21,910 bases of DNA from Euryarchaeota archaeon UBA170 (GTDB lineage Archaea; Thermoplasmatota; Poseidoniia; Poseidoniales; Thalassarchaeaceae), in NCBI GenBank assembly GCA_002499345.1, contig DALF01000053.1:1-21910 (forward strand), in the 5' to 3' direction. Shown piece by piece: positions 1-6,987 of the stretch; positions within the stretch are counted from its first letter, which is position 1; the number at the start of each line of letters is the position of its first letter. The position numbers and the translations under genes were made by a program. Below the pieces are notes generated by a model. The model was not told where the DNA came from and ran no database searches. It saw only the letters and a list, made by a program, of their open reading frames with translations.

Positions 1-1
1 G

Positions 2-148
2 GAGCTATCGGGCTCCTTCTCTTACACAAGGCAATTAATCCAGAACCATGTCGATCGTGCCTTGGAAATTCTTTCAAAGCTCCCTCCATCAAATGCGAAG
101 GATTTAATCTCAGAGGTGGCCTTAATCTCCAGAAATAGGAGAGTGTAA
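2..148 (+). CDS. Polyprenyl (geranylgeranyl) diphosphate synthase, C-terminal end (partial)
   Basis: This is the last 48 codons of a gene that begins before the window; the frame is open from base 2 to a TAA at 146-148. The translated end (…YTRQLIQNHVDRALEILSKL…) has the alternating helix pattern of the final helices of trans-isoprenyl diphosphate synthases: a helix with regularly spaced Ala/Leu, the turn 'LPPSNAKDLI', then a terminal helix ending in basic residues. The family condenses isopentenyl diphosphate with allylic diphosphates to make the C20 or longer chains used for archaeal ether lipids. The catalytic Asp-rich motifs lie outside the window, so chain length and exact identity cannot be read. 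The assignment is helped by the next gene, a geranylgeranyl reductase-type protein starting 13 bases later in the same direction, which suggests one lipid operon. Confidence 0.72.
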   Translation, partial: ELSGSFSYTRQLIQNHVDRALEILSKLPPSNAKDLISEVALISRNRRV

Positions 149-161
149 TCTCGAGGCCACC

Positions 162-1265
162 ATGGAAGAAGAATCTGAGATTTGGGATGCCATAGTAATC
201 GGAGGTGGGCCAGCAGGCTCGACGACCGCCCGATACGTTGCTGAGGGCGGCAAGAGGGTCCTGGTGATTGATGGTCGAGACTCCATAGGGTCGCCACTCC
301 AATGCGGAGAGTTGGTTCCGACAAATAACGAGATGAGGAGACTATGTCCCGACGTCCCGGACATTGACGACCTCCTCCAGACTCCAGAAGTTGCAATATC
401 CCGGAGGACATCAGAAATGCACATAGTGCCACCATCTGGCAGGCCACTAAGGTATCCATTCGAAGGCATGATGCTGAACAGAGTCCTGCATGACGAGTGG
501 CTAGTCGAGCTCGCCGCCTCTAAGGGCGCCAAATTCCTCACGGGCGCTAGAGTTGAGTCTGTCGATGGCGAAACAGTATGCCTCAGGGATGGACGAAAAT
601 TCCAGGGTAAAATAATAGTGGGAGCAGGAGGCCATAATGACCCTCTGAGGAAAGGAAGATGGTCAGAGTCCTCTCTCAAGATACCAATAAAATTTGTACT
701 TATGAAAGGTGAATTCGGAGACGCTGTTGAGCTACACTTTGGTTCTATGGCCCCTGGAGGTTATGCATGGGTCTTCCCCAAAGCAAACGGAGCAAACATA
801 GGACTAGGAATACAGAACAAGCTCTCCAAAGGAAAGTCCCTGAATTCTCTCGCTGATGGATTTATCTCTAAGTACCAAGGAGAGGTCACTTTCCGAGGGG
901 CTGGCTCGCTTCCCATGTCTGGGTCCATAAAGCAGTTCGTTAAAGATAATCATCTACTTGTTGGCGACTCGGCCGGGATGGTTCTGCCCTCCAACGGAGC
1001 AGGGATTACAATAGCGATGATAGGAGGAAGAATAGCCGGTCAGGCAATCGTATCGCACTTGGACAATGGTACTTCCCTGCATCAATATGAGAAGGAGTGG
1101 AAGCGTCAAATGGGATCGGTGATGAGAAATTCTAAGATATCCTTCAAGATGGGTAGTTGGATAATGAGATTACCAGACTGGGTACTCAATATTGCATTTA
1201 ATCCGATAACTAAACCATTCGTTTGGAGATTCGTCACTTGTCGAAAGCCATTCATAATATTCTAA
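162..1265 (+). CDS. Geranylgeranyl reductase family FAD-dependent protein
   Basis: A 367-residue flavoprotein of the geranylgeranyl reductase family, which reduces the double bonds of geranylgeranyl chains in archaeal ether lipids (or related isoprenoids). Visible features are the N-terminal dinucleotide-binding motif GGGPAG (residues 14-19), the 'QCGE' motif (47-50) containing the Cys typical of the family, the 'YAWVFP' substrate-pocket motif (201-206), and the second FAD motif 'GDSAG' (268-272) followed by a Gly-rich helix. The usual GADG segment reads GAGGHND (155-160), a small departure. The start ATG follows GAGG (153-156) by five bases. It lies 13 bases after the prenyl synthase end, so co-transcription is likely. 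Its TAA overlaps the stop of the convergent methyltransferase. It could act on another prenyl chain such as a quinone tail; family membership is firm, exact substrate inferred. Confidence 0.88.
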   Translation: MEEESEIWDAIVIGGGPAGSTTARYVAEGGKRVLVIDGRDSIGSPLQCGELVPTNNEMRRLCPDVPDIDDLLQTPEVAISRRTSEMHIVPPSGRPLRYPFEGMMLNRVLHDEWLVELAASKGAKFLTGARVESVDGETVCLRDGRKFQGKIIVGAGGHNDPLRKGRWSESSLKIPIKFVLMKGEFGDAVELHFGSMAPGGYAWVFPKANGANIGLGIQNKLSKGKSLNSLADGFISKYQGEVTFRGAGSLPMSGSIKQFVKDNHLLVGDSAGMVLPSNGAGITIAMIGGRIAGQAIVSHLDNGTSLHQYEKEWKRQMGSVMRNSKISFKMGSWIMRLPDWVLNIAFNPITKPFVWRFVTCRKPFIIF

Positions 1266-2044
1266 CTAGGCTTTTCACCCTGCCAGATAGTGGCCATTCC
1301 GGGGAAAACTACCTTCGACTTAACCTGACTGAATCCTTGCTCCCTAATCATCCTGACGTAATCTTTGGTGGTCCCAAAACTAACATATGTCTTTGTCAAC
1401 CATTTCCATGGATGCCCCGTGGTGCCATAGAGCAACCTCGCATACAAACTAACGTAAGTCCGCATCCATAGCCAGCCAAGAAACCCATGAAAACGGTTTA
1501 TTTTCGCTGGATCGACAATAATGAAAGTTCCTCCGGGCTTGAGAACTCTTAGGACCTCTGATATTCCTGCCCTCTTATCGAACCAGTCCCTGAATGAGAA
1601 CAATGTGCAGACTGCGTCAAAGGATGAGTCTTCAAATGGTAAATCCTCAGCTTTTCCCAGGACAAACTCAGCGGCAACATATCCCCTTCGCTCACGCTTA
1701 GAGTTCACCCTTTCTTCAGCGACCTTCAGCATTTCAGGAATTGGGTCTAGACACACTAGATCGTATCCCTCCACATCCTCGGCGAAGCTACCAGGGCCAC
1801 ATCCCACTTCCAAAATCCTACCTTCGGAGGGAAGTCTCTCCCTCACCATTCTCCTCCATTTGGAAACCTGACCGAAGGTTGCCACTCTGTTCACTCTATC
1901 GTAAACAGGGATAGTCGCTTCCAGATTTCTCTGTAGCTCCTCCCAGTCCTCCCTGCCTATTGTCTCCGTGTCCACGAGCATTGGGCTTAATGACCCATAT
2001 TTGGTTAGTTCCTGAATACGATCACGTGTAAAATCTAACATCAT
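1262..2044 (-). CDS. UbiE/MenG-like SAM-dependent methyltransferase
   Basis: A 260-residue class I methyltransferase. Residues 48-65 (YDRVNRVATFGQ…KWR) match the signature around the N-terminal helix of the UbiE/MenG/COQ5 family. Motif I is ILEVGCGPGS (77-86), the acidic residue that binds the SAM ribose is about D100, 'AEDLPFEDSSFD' (132-143) is the adenine-side motif, and 'EVLRVLKPGG' (163-172) is the usual motif before strand 5. The C-terminus ends in a family-like FPGMATIWQGEKP. The family methylates the ring of menaquinone or ubiquinone precursors, but related proteins methylate other lipids, so the substrate is not settled. Being next to isoprenoid genes fits a lipid-quinone role. No ribosome binding site precedes the ATG; a TTTATC box (2070-2075) lies about 28 bases upstream, so a leaderless transcript is plausible. 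A second Met codon follows directly. Confidence 0.8.
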   Translation of the reverse strand: MMLDFTRDRIQELTKYGSLSPMLVDTETIGREDWEELQRNLEATIPVYDRVNRVATFGQVSKWRRMVRERLPSEGRILEVGCGPGSFAEDVEGYDLVCLDPIPEMLKVAEERVNSKRERRGYVAAEFVLGKAEDLPFEDSSFDAVCTLFSFRDWFDKRAGISEVLRVLKPGGTFIIVDPAKINRFHGFLGWLWMRTYVSLYARLLYGTTGHPWKWLTKTYVSFGTTKDYVRMIREQGFSQVKSKVVFPGMATIWQGEKPS

Positions 2045-2067
2045 GGTCTGAAAGACAGGAGGTTAGC

Positions 2068-2086
2068 ATGATAAACTCGTTATCAT
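2068..2086. promoter_or_regulatory. Palindrome in divergent promoter (ATGATAA-N5-TTATCAT)
   Basis: Two perfect 7-base inverted arms, ATGATAA (2068-2074) and TTATCAT (2080-2086), flank a 5-base spacer. They lie inside the 57-base gap between the methyltransferase and the ATPase operon, which diverge. On the minus strand the AT-rich half is about 28 bases from the methyltransferase ATG, the right place for an archaeal TATA box of a leaderless gene. The symmetry could equally be a repressor operator covering both promoters. No consensus is known to me for this element. Confidence 0.5.
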
Positions 2087-2101
2087 TCGGAGGTAATGTA
2101 G

Positions 2102-2428
2102 GTGTCATTAATGACGAAGCTGGCGGTCTTAAAGGCGATAAGGGATGCAGAGGAAAATGCAAGAGAAATCATCGCAAAATCCGAGTCGGAGGCGGCAGAA
2201 ATTATCACAAAAGCTAGGCTGTCAGCAACAGAAGTTATCCAGTCTGGAAAAGCGAACTCAGAATCTGCTAGCCAGGGCATAATCTCAGAGGCCAGAGGAA
2301 CAGCTGAAAAAGAGGCCAAGAAAGTCACGAAAGGAGGAGAGTCCTCAATTAATTCCATTCACAATCAAAGCCAAAGTAACAGGAAGAAGGCAGTCAAGAT
2401 TATTTTGGACGCTTTCAGGTCAAGCTAG
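2102..2428 (+). CDS. atpH: A-type ATP synthase subunit H
   Basis: A 108-residue, Ala/Glu/Lys-rich, almost wholly helical protein with the look of archaeal ATPase subunit H (AhaH). With subunit E it forms the peripheral stalks that hold the catalytic head against rotation; it acts on the cytoplasmic face. The sequence after residue 10 (AIRDAEENAREII…) shows the long run of heptad/hendecad-type repeats expected for that coiled coil, with no membrane segment. GTG at 2102 was chosen because GGAGGT (2089-2094) sits seven bases before it; an in-frame ATG at 2111 would be 16 bases from that site. It is the first gene of the operon and ends 19 bases before atpI. Length is normal for the family. Sequence alone is low-complexity, so the call rests partly on position. 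Confidence 0.85.
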   Translation: MSLMTKLAVLKAIRDAEENAREIIAKSESEAAEIITKARLSATEVIQSGKANSESASQGIISEARGTAEKEAKKVTKGGESSINSIHNQSQSNRKKAVKIILDAFRSS

Positions 2429-2447
2429 ATTCCGGAGGGTCCCTTAG

Positions 2448-4616
2448 ATGTCTCAAGCTAATACCCAACAAATGGGGAGACTGATTGCCGCAGGCTCCAA
2501 GGATAAGCTGAGCGAGGCAATAGTCGCTTTGTCACAACTCAACGCTCTGCATATTTTAGATTATGATGGAACAGAGGAAGGATTCAGCCTCGGGTCTCCC
2601 GATTCAGAATCCGAAAAGGTCGGGAAGTTACTGGTCAAGGCAAGGTCCGCCGCATCAGTAGTGGAAATAGAGGGGCCAGAAAGCGCAATCCACCCGTCAA
2701 AAATACGGAAACTACTCTCCGAGGACTTCCCAAACAAGATTGATAATCTTCTAGATATGCAGTCGAGGATGGATAATCTTGAGACTGAAATTTCATCTTT
2801 AGGAGAGGAAGAATCGACCATGGAGTTGCTTGCATCTCTGGGTATAGATCTTGAGCTCCTAACTGGTTATGATTCAATCGAATCTTTTGTGGGAATTGTA
2901 ACAGAGCCCCTGCAAGTCGATTCTCTTGGAAATTCAAGCGTCATCTTCAACTCAAAAAACGGAAAGGTCAATGTTGTAGCAGTCTTCACAAAGATAGGAG
3001 ATGCGCGACAAGTCAATGAAAAACTAGAGAAAGTCGGATTCCAACCGATAAATCTCCCACCGGCCGAAGGTGCTCCATCCGCTAGGCTTGAAGAAATTAG
3101 GGATGCAAAGAAAACTCTTCAAAAGGAGAAATCTACCCTAGAGAAATCGATCGAAAGCTGGGTCTCCTCCAACGGGAAAGATCTGGCTTGTGGCTTGGAA
3201 ATACTAGAGAGAGATCATGATGTACACACTGCCCCCACTCGTGTTGCTGTTTCTGAGCATGCATTCATCATAGATGGGTGGATAGAAATGAAAAGGTCCG
3301 ACGAGGTCATCAGTGCACTTTCAAAATACTGCCTCCATTCAGAAGTCAAACAGTTTGAGATGGTGCCTGGCGGGGGAGGTCATGGCCACCATGGAGATCA
3401 CCACCAGAAAATGCCTCCAATTTCCTACCAAGAAAGATCGATGAGCAAGCCTATGGAATTACTCACCGATGCTGTCGGAAGGCCAGCCTACGGAAGAGTA
3501 GATCCGACGATTTTCATGTTGGTCACCTACCCTCTCTTTTTCGGAATGATGCTCGGAGATATGGCTTACGGACTGGTTACCATGGGACTTGGCTGGATGA
3601 TAATCAGGAAGTCTGGGACAAACGAACTCATGAATCTCGGGGGAAAATTCCTGATATACATCGGATTGGGCACTCTTATTTTTGGATACATATACGCAGA
3701 ATTTGCCGGGTGGGAGATTTTCTTGTACGAAAAGGTAACCTCTCCCGATGGAAGCTACGTAAAGGACGCGGCAGGACACTACATCTACAGCGAGAACCTG
3801 TCTCCAGTGGCTTTCCTGGCTAACCTATATCCCTTCGATCTAGATCATGGGTATGGGCCTGTGGCAGATTTAGGCTATGGAGTCACCCTCTCATTCCCAT
3901 TCCACAGAGTTGGAAGCCATCTTGAGGATCTCATAGTTTTGACAATCTATGTTGGATTCTTCCACGTCATGGCTGGATTGGCAATAGGGTTCAGAGATAT
4001 CCTAATCTATGGAAATGGCCACGGAGGGGTCGGTCTTGTTTGTGCCTTTTTTGAGAAGGGGACGTGGATGGCTCTCCTCATTGGCGGATGGATGCTTGCA
4101 TACGGATTCCTCGGAAGCCCCGAACAGATGGGCTACCTCTCCGAATCCGGATCGAGTGCAATGGTCGTTCCCGGTGCCTCGATTGTCCTTGTCTCAGTCG
4201 TCCTCTTGATGTGGACTCTGTACAAATATCATGGGGTCCCATTCCCCATTAATATCGGACTCGCACCAATCGAAGCAGTAGGGATGATGCCTACGGTGAT
4301 TTCTTACGTGAGGCTATTCGCAGTGGGGGTTGTGGGCGTTAAGATAGCTGAAACCGGAAACCATATGCTCTTTGAGCCTATGGCAGATATTCTTGGAGCC
4401 CTGTCTGAAGCTTCAACCACCGATTACATGTTAATCCCGCTTCTCTTCATTGGCTGGATGTCAGTCCAGGCCTTCGCGATCATACTTGGCCTATTCAGCC
4501 CTAATATTCACGCCGCAAGACTCCACTTTGTAGAGTGGATGAGACAATACTACGACTCCAGCGGCGAAGAGTTCAGACCCTTCGGCCCAAAGCCAAAATA
4601 TGTGGAGGCGGACTGA
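2448..4616 (+). CDS. atpI: A-type ATP synthase subunit I (membrane a-type subunit)
   Basis: A 722-residue subunit equivalent to V-ATPase subunit a, forming the ion half-channels beside the proteolipid ring. Residues 1-305 form the cytoplasmic domain with coiled-coil segments (about 85-125 and 212-240). Then comes a His-rich linker (five His at 312-319) and the family motif leading into the membrane, 'GRPAYGRVDPT…YPLFFGMMLGD' (345-371). The C-terminal half has about seven or eight hydrophobic segments. The essential channel arginine is seen as R622 in 'ISYVRLFAVG' (618-627). The soluble-to-membrane architecture and length are standard for the family; the loop at about 426-490 between membrane segments is rather long and polar. 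Start ATG follows GGAGGG (2434-2439). It sits between atpH and atpK as in other euryarchaea. Confidence 0.97.
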   Translation: MSQANTQQMGRLIAAGSKDKLSEAIVALSQLNALHILDYDGTEEGFSLGSPDSESEKVGKLLVKARSAASVVEIEGPESAIHPSKIRKLLSEDFPNKIDNLLDMQSRMDNLETEISSLGEEESTMELLASLGIDLELLTGYDSIESFVGIVTEPLQVDSLGNSSVIFNSKNGKVNVVAVFTKIGDARQVNEKLEKVGFQPINLPPAEGAPSARLEEIRDAKKTLQKEKSTLEKSIESWVSSNGKDLACGLEILERDHDVHTAPTRVAVSEHAFIIDGWIEMKRSDEVISALSKYCLHSEVKQFEMVPGGGGHGHHGDHHQKMPPISYQERSMSKPMELLTDAVGRPAYGRVDPTIFMLVTYPLFFGMMLGDMAYGLVTMGLGWMIIRKSGTNELMNLGGKFLIYIGLGTLIFGYIYAEFAGWEIFLYEKVTSPDGSYVKDAAGHYIYSENLSPVAFLANLYPFDLDHGYGPVADLGYGVTLSFPFHRVGSHLEDLIVLTIYVGFFHVMAGLAIGFRDILIYGNGHGGVGLVCAFFEKGTWMALLIGGWMLAYGFLGSPEQMGYLSESGSSAMVVPGASIVLVSVVLLMWTLYKYHGVPFPINIGLAPIEAVGMMPTVISYVRLFAVGVVGVKIAETGNHMLFEPMADILGALSEASTTDYMLIPLLFIGWMSVQAFAIILGLFSPNIHAARLHFVEWMRQYYDSSGEEFRPFGPKPKYVEAD

Positions 4617-4626
4617 GTAAATAACA

Positions 4627-4646
4627 TTCCAAGCAATAGCTTGAAA
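4627..4646 (+). other. Small hairpin just upstream of the atpK ribosome binding site
   Basis: CAAGC (4630-4634) and GCTTG (4639-4643) form a 5-bp stem with a 4-base loop; beyond one mismatch, TT (4627-4628) can also pair with AA (4645-4646). It lies in the 46-base gap between atpI and atpK, five bases before the strong GGAGG site. It may mark an RNA processing or stability point that raises proteolipid output relative to atpI. The stem is short and could be chance. Confidence 0.3.
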
Positions 4647-4662
4647 ATAAGGAGGAAAAAAA

Positions 4663-4992
4663 ATGAATAGAAACAACATGGAAAGTAAGGGAACGAGAAC
4701 GGCTTATCGCCTACTGATGACTGTATTCATGGTTACTCTGGTGGCCAGCGTCGCTTCAGCACAGGAAGGTGCTGCTGACAATGAGCACACCACTGAGACC
4801 ATGGCTAAGCTAGCTGCAGGAATCGCACTAGCAGGTTGTGGAATAGGTACAGGAATGAGCCAAGGACCAATAGGGGCGGCCGCAGTAGGAATGATATCAG
4901 AAGACTCCAGCAAATTCGTCAGTGGATTAATCTTCACAGCTCTGCCCGAGACAATCGTACTTTTCGGTTTCCTTGCATTATTCCTACTCTGA
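4663..4992 (+). CDS. atpK: A-type ATP synthase subunit K (proteolipid / c subunit) with signal peptide
   Basis: A 109-residue proteolipid that assembles into the rotating membrane ring. Residues 1-33 look like a signal peptide: basic start, hydrophobic stretch (about 18-30), and a small-residue 'ASA' before Q34. After a polar spacer come two membrane helices: the first (about 48-78) is Gly/Ala rich with 'GIGTGMSQGPIG', and the second (about 86-109) holds the ion-carrying Glu, E96, in 'LPETIVLFGF'. Only one hairpin and one carboxylate are present, so it is a single-hairpin c subunit, not the fused duplicate or triplicate of some methanogens. A processed signal peptide is also known from the Thermus V/A-ATPase L subunit, which this resembles. 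ATG follows a strong GGAGG (4651-4655) with seven-base spacing, in keeping with the need for many copies. Confidence 0.95.
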   Translation: MNRNNMESKGTRTAYRLLMTVFMVTLVASVASAQEGAADNEHTTETMAKLAAGIALAGCGIGTGMSQGPIGAAAVGMISEDSSKFVSGLIFTALPETIVLFGFLALFLL

Positions 4993-5032
4993 TAGGAATA
5001 AGGGAAGACAAGTAGGAAATTGAGGTATTGAA

Positions 5033-5590
5033 ATGTCACTAGACGTCCTATCTAAGGAAATAATCACCCAGGCAGAAGCCAGGGCTAAGTCCATTTTGGA
5101 AGGCGCCAAGGCTGAAGCTAAGAGTATACACGACGAGGCCGTTGGGCGCGCCGCTGAGACAACGGCTAAAGTTGAGGCAAAAGCAACGAAAGACAGTGAA
5201 CAGATTTCCATAGAGCTGGTCGCAGCTGCGAAGCAAGCGAATCAGAAAATGGCTTTAGTTGCCCGAAGAGAGGAGCTCGACCTCACTTGGGATTCTGTAA
5301 AAGAAGAGGTCTCCTCAGCCGATTTAGATGGTAGGGAAGATATACTGCGTGGTCTTATCGAAGAAGTCGAATCTCAAACCAAAGAGATGATCATGAGGCC
5401 AGTACAAATGGATAGAAAATACTTGTCCAAATCAGATTTTGTGATGGGAGAGGATATTTCAGGACTTGGCGGTTTCGTTTTGGAGTCTAGAGACGGCTCC
5501 GTCGTTCTGGATTACAGATTTGACAGCCTCCTGGAGGATGCATGGAAATCCAGTATGGCCTCTGTCAATAAGGTCCTGTTCGGAGAATGA
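5033..5590 (+). CDS. atpE: A-type ATP synthase subunit E
   Basis: A 185-residue peripheral-stalk subunit that pairs with subunit H. The N-terminal half (about 1-85) is a charged Ala/Glu/Lys coiled coil ('ITQAEARAKSILEGAKAEAK', 10-29), and the C-terminal half is a mixed globular domain that contacts the catalytic head, including the motif 'GGFVLESRDGSVVLDYRFDS' (146-165), a family hallmark. The ATG follows GAGGT (5022-5026) with six-base spacing. The length is normal. Its TGA overlaps the ATG that opens the longest frame of atpC, but the better atpC start lies 15 bases further on. Confidence 0.95.
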   Translation: MSLDVLSKEIITQAEARAKSILEGAKAEAKSIHDEAVGRAAETTAKVEAKATKDSEQISIELVAAAKQANQKMALVARREELDLTWDSVKEEVSSADLDGREDILRGLIEEVESQTKEMIMRPVQMDRKYLSKSDFVMGEDISGLGGFVLESRDGSVVLDYRFDSLLEDAWKSSMASVNKVLFGE

Positions 5591-5597
5591 GAGGTGA
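5591..5597 (+). promoter_or_regulatory. Ribosome binding site that decides the atpC start
   Basis: GAGGTGA lies four bases before the ATG at 5602. Since the site is inside the frame opened by the ATG at 5587, the latter is unlikely to be used. An identical GAGGTGA at 8731-8737 has the same relation to atpB. Confidence 0.7.
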
Positions 5598-5601
5598 GTC
5601 A

Positions 5602-6651
5602 ATGGCTAGTTTGAATTACGGGCGTTCGAATGTTTACAACGCCTCAGCTAGGGCCAAGGCCCGAAAAGCTAGCCTAATCGACTCCACCAGAATGAGGCAA
5701 TTACTACAGCAAGGTCCGGAATCCATAGCCGCCAGTGTGGGTGAGTTGGGATATAGGTCCGAAATGGATATTTATGCTGCTAGGATGACAGGAGCAGACG
5801 CTGTTGAATCCGCCTTGTTTCACAACCTGGACAACGACATACACGAGGTATTGGGCTTCTGTCATGGGAGTCTTAGGGATCTTGTGGCAATATACGTGGA
5901 GAGATTTGACTACGAAAAGGCAAAAACAGTCCTCAGAGCAATAAATGGCGGAGCCTCGGATGAAATTATCGAAGACCAAATCCTACCTCCTGAAAATACC
6001 AGGAACTCCCCTTGGTTGGCCATAGTTAGGTCAACCGAGGGTCTCCCTGAAGCAGTTGAGGCAATGTCTGGGACCCCCTGGGGGAGGACCCTCTCCAAAC
6101 TTGAGGGGGAACCGAGTTTGGAAGAAATGGAAAACGCCATGGATATGCAATACTTCATTGACGCAATCAAGGCAGTAAAATCTGGAGGCGAAAAAAGGTT
6201 ATTACGATACCTGAGGCTGGAAATAGATCACAGAAATCTGATTAATCAGCTCAGAGCCATCAGGTTGGGTACCTCGCAAGAAAAGCGAAACTCGATAGTG
6301 ATACCTGGAGGGAGAATAGAATCGGCCATAATCAAACAAGTATGTTCAGCGAATAATGATCCGGATTTGATAGAGGCCATATCTAGAAGCTCGTCCTTTG
6401 ATAGCTCTGGACTAGATACTTCGATGGAGAAATCCAAGCAACAAGGCTCCCTTGACCCATATGCCGAACTCTTGTCCCACAAAAGACACTCGTTGTTGAA
6501 GAAATTCTCCTATCTCAGCCCGATTTCTCCATTCCCGGTCATCCATTACATAGAGTGCAAAGCTCTTGAAGTTCGAAATTTAAGGCTATTAGTTAGGGGC
6601 AAGTCAGTAGGCCTTCCGAATGACGTGATTGAAGCACACATGGATTTTTGA
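5602..6651 (+). CDS. atpC: A-type ATP synthase subunit C
   Basis: A 349-residue subunit equal to V-ATPase subunit d. It is a funnel-shaped helical protein that sits on the proteolipid ring and links it to the central shaft (D and F). The repeated short helical blocks with patterns such as 'LRDLVAIYVERFDYEKAKTV' and 'EIDHRNLINQLRAIRLG' are typical, as is the terminal 'YIECKALEVRNLRLLVRGKS', which closely matches the family C-terminus. There are no membrane segments. The frame is open from an ATG at 5587 that overlaps the atpE stop, but GAGGTGA (5591-5597) points to ATG 5602, giving 'MASLNYGRSN'. The length is normal. Confidence 0.95.
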   Translation: MASLNYGRSNVYNASARAKARKASLIDSTRMRQLLQQGPESIAASVGELGYRSEMDIYAARMTGADAVESALFHNLDNDIHEVLGFCHGSLRDLVAIYVERFDYEKAKTVLRAINGGASDEIIEDQILPPENTRNSPWLAIVRSTEGLPEAVEAMSGTPWGRTLSKLEGEPSLEEMENAMDMQYFIDAIKAVKSGGEKRLLRYLRLEIDHRNLINQLRAIRLGTSQEKRNSIVIPGGRIESAIIKQVCSANNDPDLIEAISRSSSFDSSGLDTSMEKSKQQGSLDPYAELLSHKRHSLLKKFSYLSPISPFPVIHYIECKALEVRNLRLLVRGKSVGLPNDVIEAHMDF

Positions 6652-6662
6652 GGTGATATGGC

Positions 6663-6962
6663 ATGGAAATAGCAGTAGTGGGGCCATTGGAATTTACGCT
6701 GGGCTTTCAATTAGCAGGTGTGAAAAATCTGCATAATCCAAACAGCGATGAGGAACTTTCTGAGTTGCTCAAATCACTACTCAACCAGAGTGAGATCGGG
6801 GTTGTAGTTGTGGATAATAAAGATCTCAACAAACTTTCTGATAGGCTCCGCATACAGCTTACGGAAAGTGTTACTCCAACAGTTTTGGGGATAGGGACCG
6901 AAGAAGACAATACTCTTCGAGAGTCCATCAAGTCTGCTCTAGGTGTGGACCTTTGGAAGTAA
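6663..6962 (+). CDS. atpF: A-type ATP synthase subunit F
   Basis: A 99-residue central-shaft subunit that binds subunit D inside the catalytic head. It begins with the Rossmann-like strand 'MEIAVVGPLEFTLGFQLAGV', a family hallmark, and contains 'GVVVVDNKD' (about 46-54) and a C-terminal helix. The start was set at 6663: GGTGA (6652-6656) is six bases away, and the nearer ATG at 6658 runs into a stop after four codons. It starts 11 bases after the atpC stop. Length and order are as expected. Confidence 0.95.
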   Translation: MEIAVVGPLEFTLGFQLAGVKNLHNPNSDEELSELLKSLLNQSEIGVVVVDNKDLNKLSDRLRIQLTESVTPTVLGIGTEEDNTLRESIKSALGVDLWK

Positions 6963-6987
6963 GTAATTAAACAGGAAGTGAAAATAA

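Noticed and set aside
155..165. GCCACCATGG around the reductase start, identical to a eukaryotic Kozak context
   Set aside because: All neighbouring genes use archaeal/bacterial-type ribosome binding sites and operon layout, and a GAGG precedes this start, so the match is coincidence and not a sign of eukaryotic or engineered DNA.
5587..5601. ATG overlapping the atpE stop as the atpC start
   Set aside because: A GAGGTGA site lies inside this stretch and is well spaced for ATG 5602; the same arrangement recurs at atpB (TTG 8727 versus ATG 8742).
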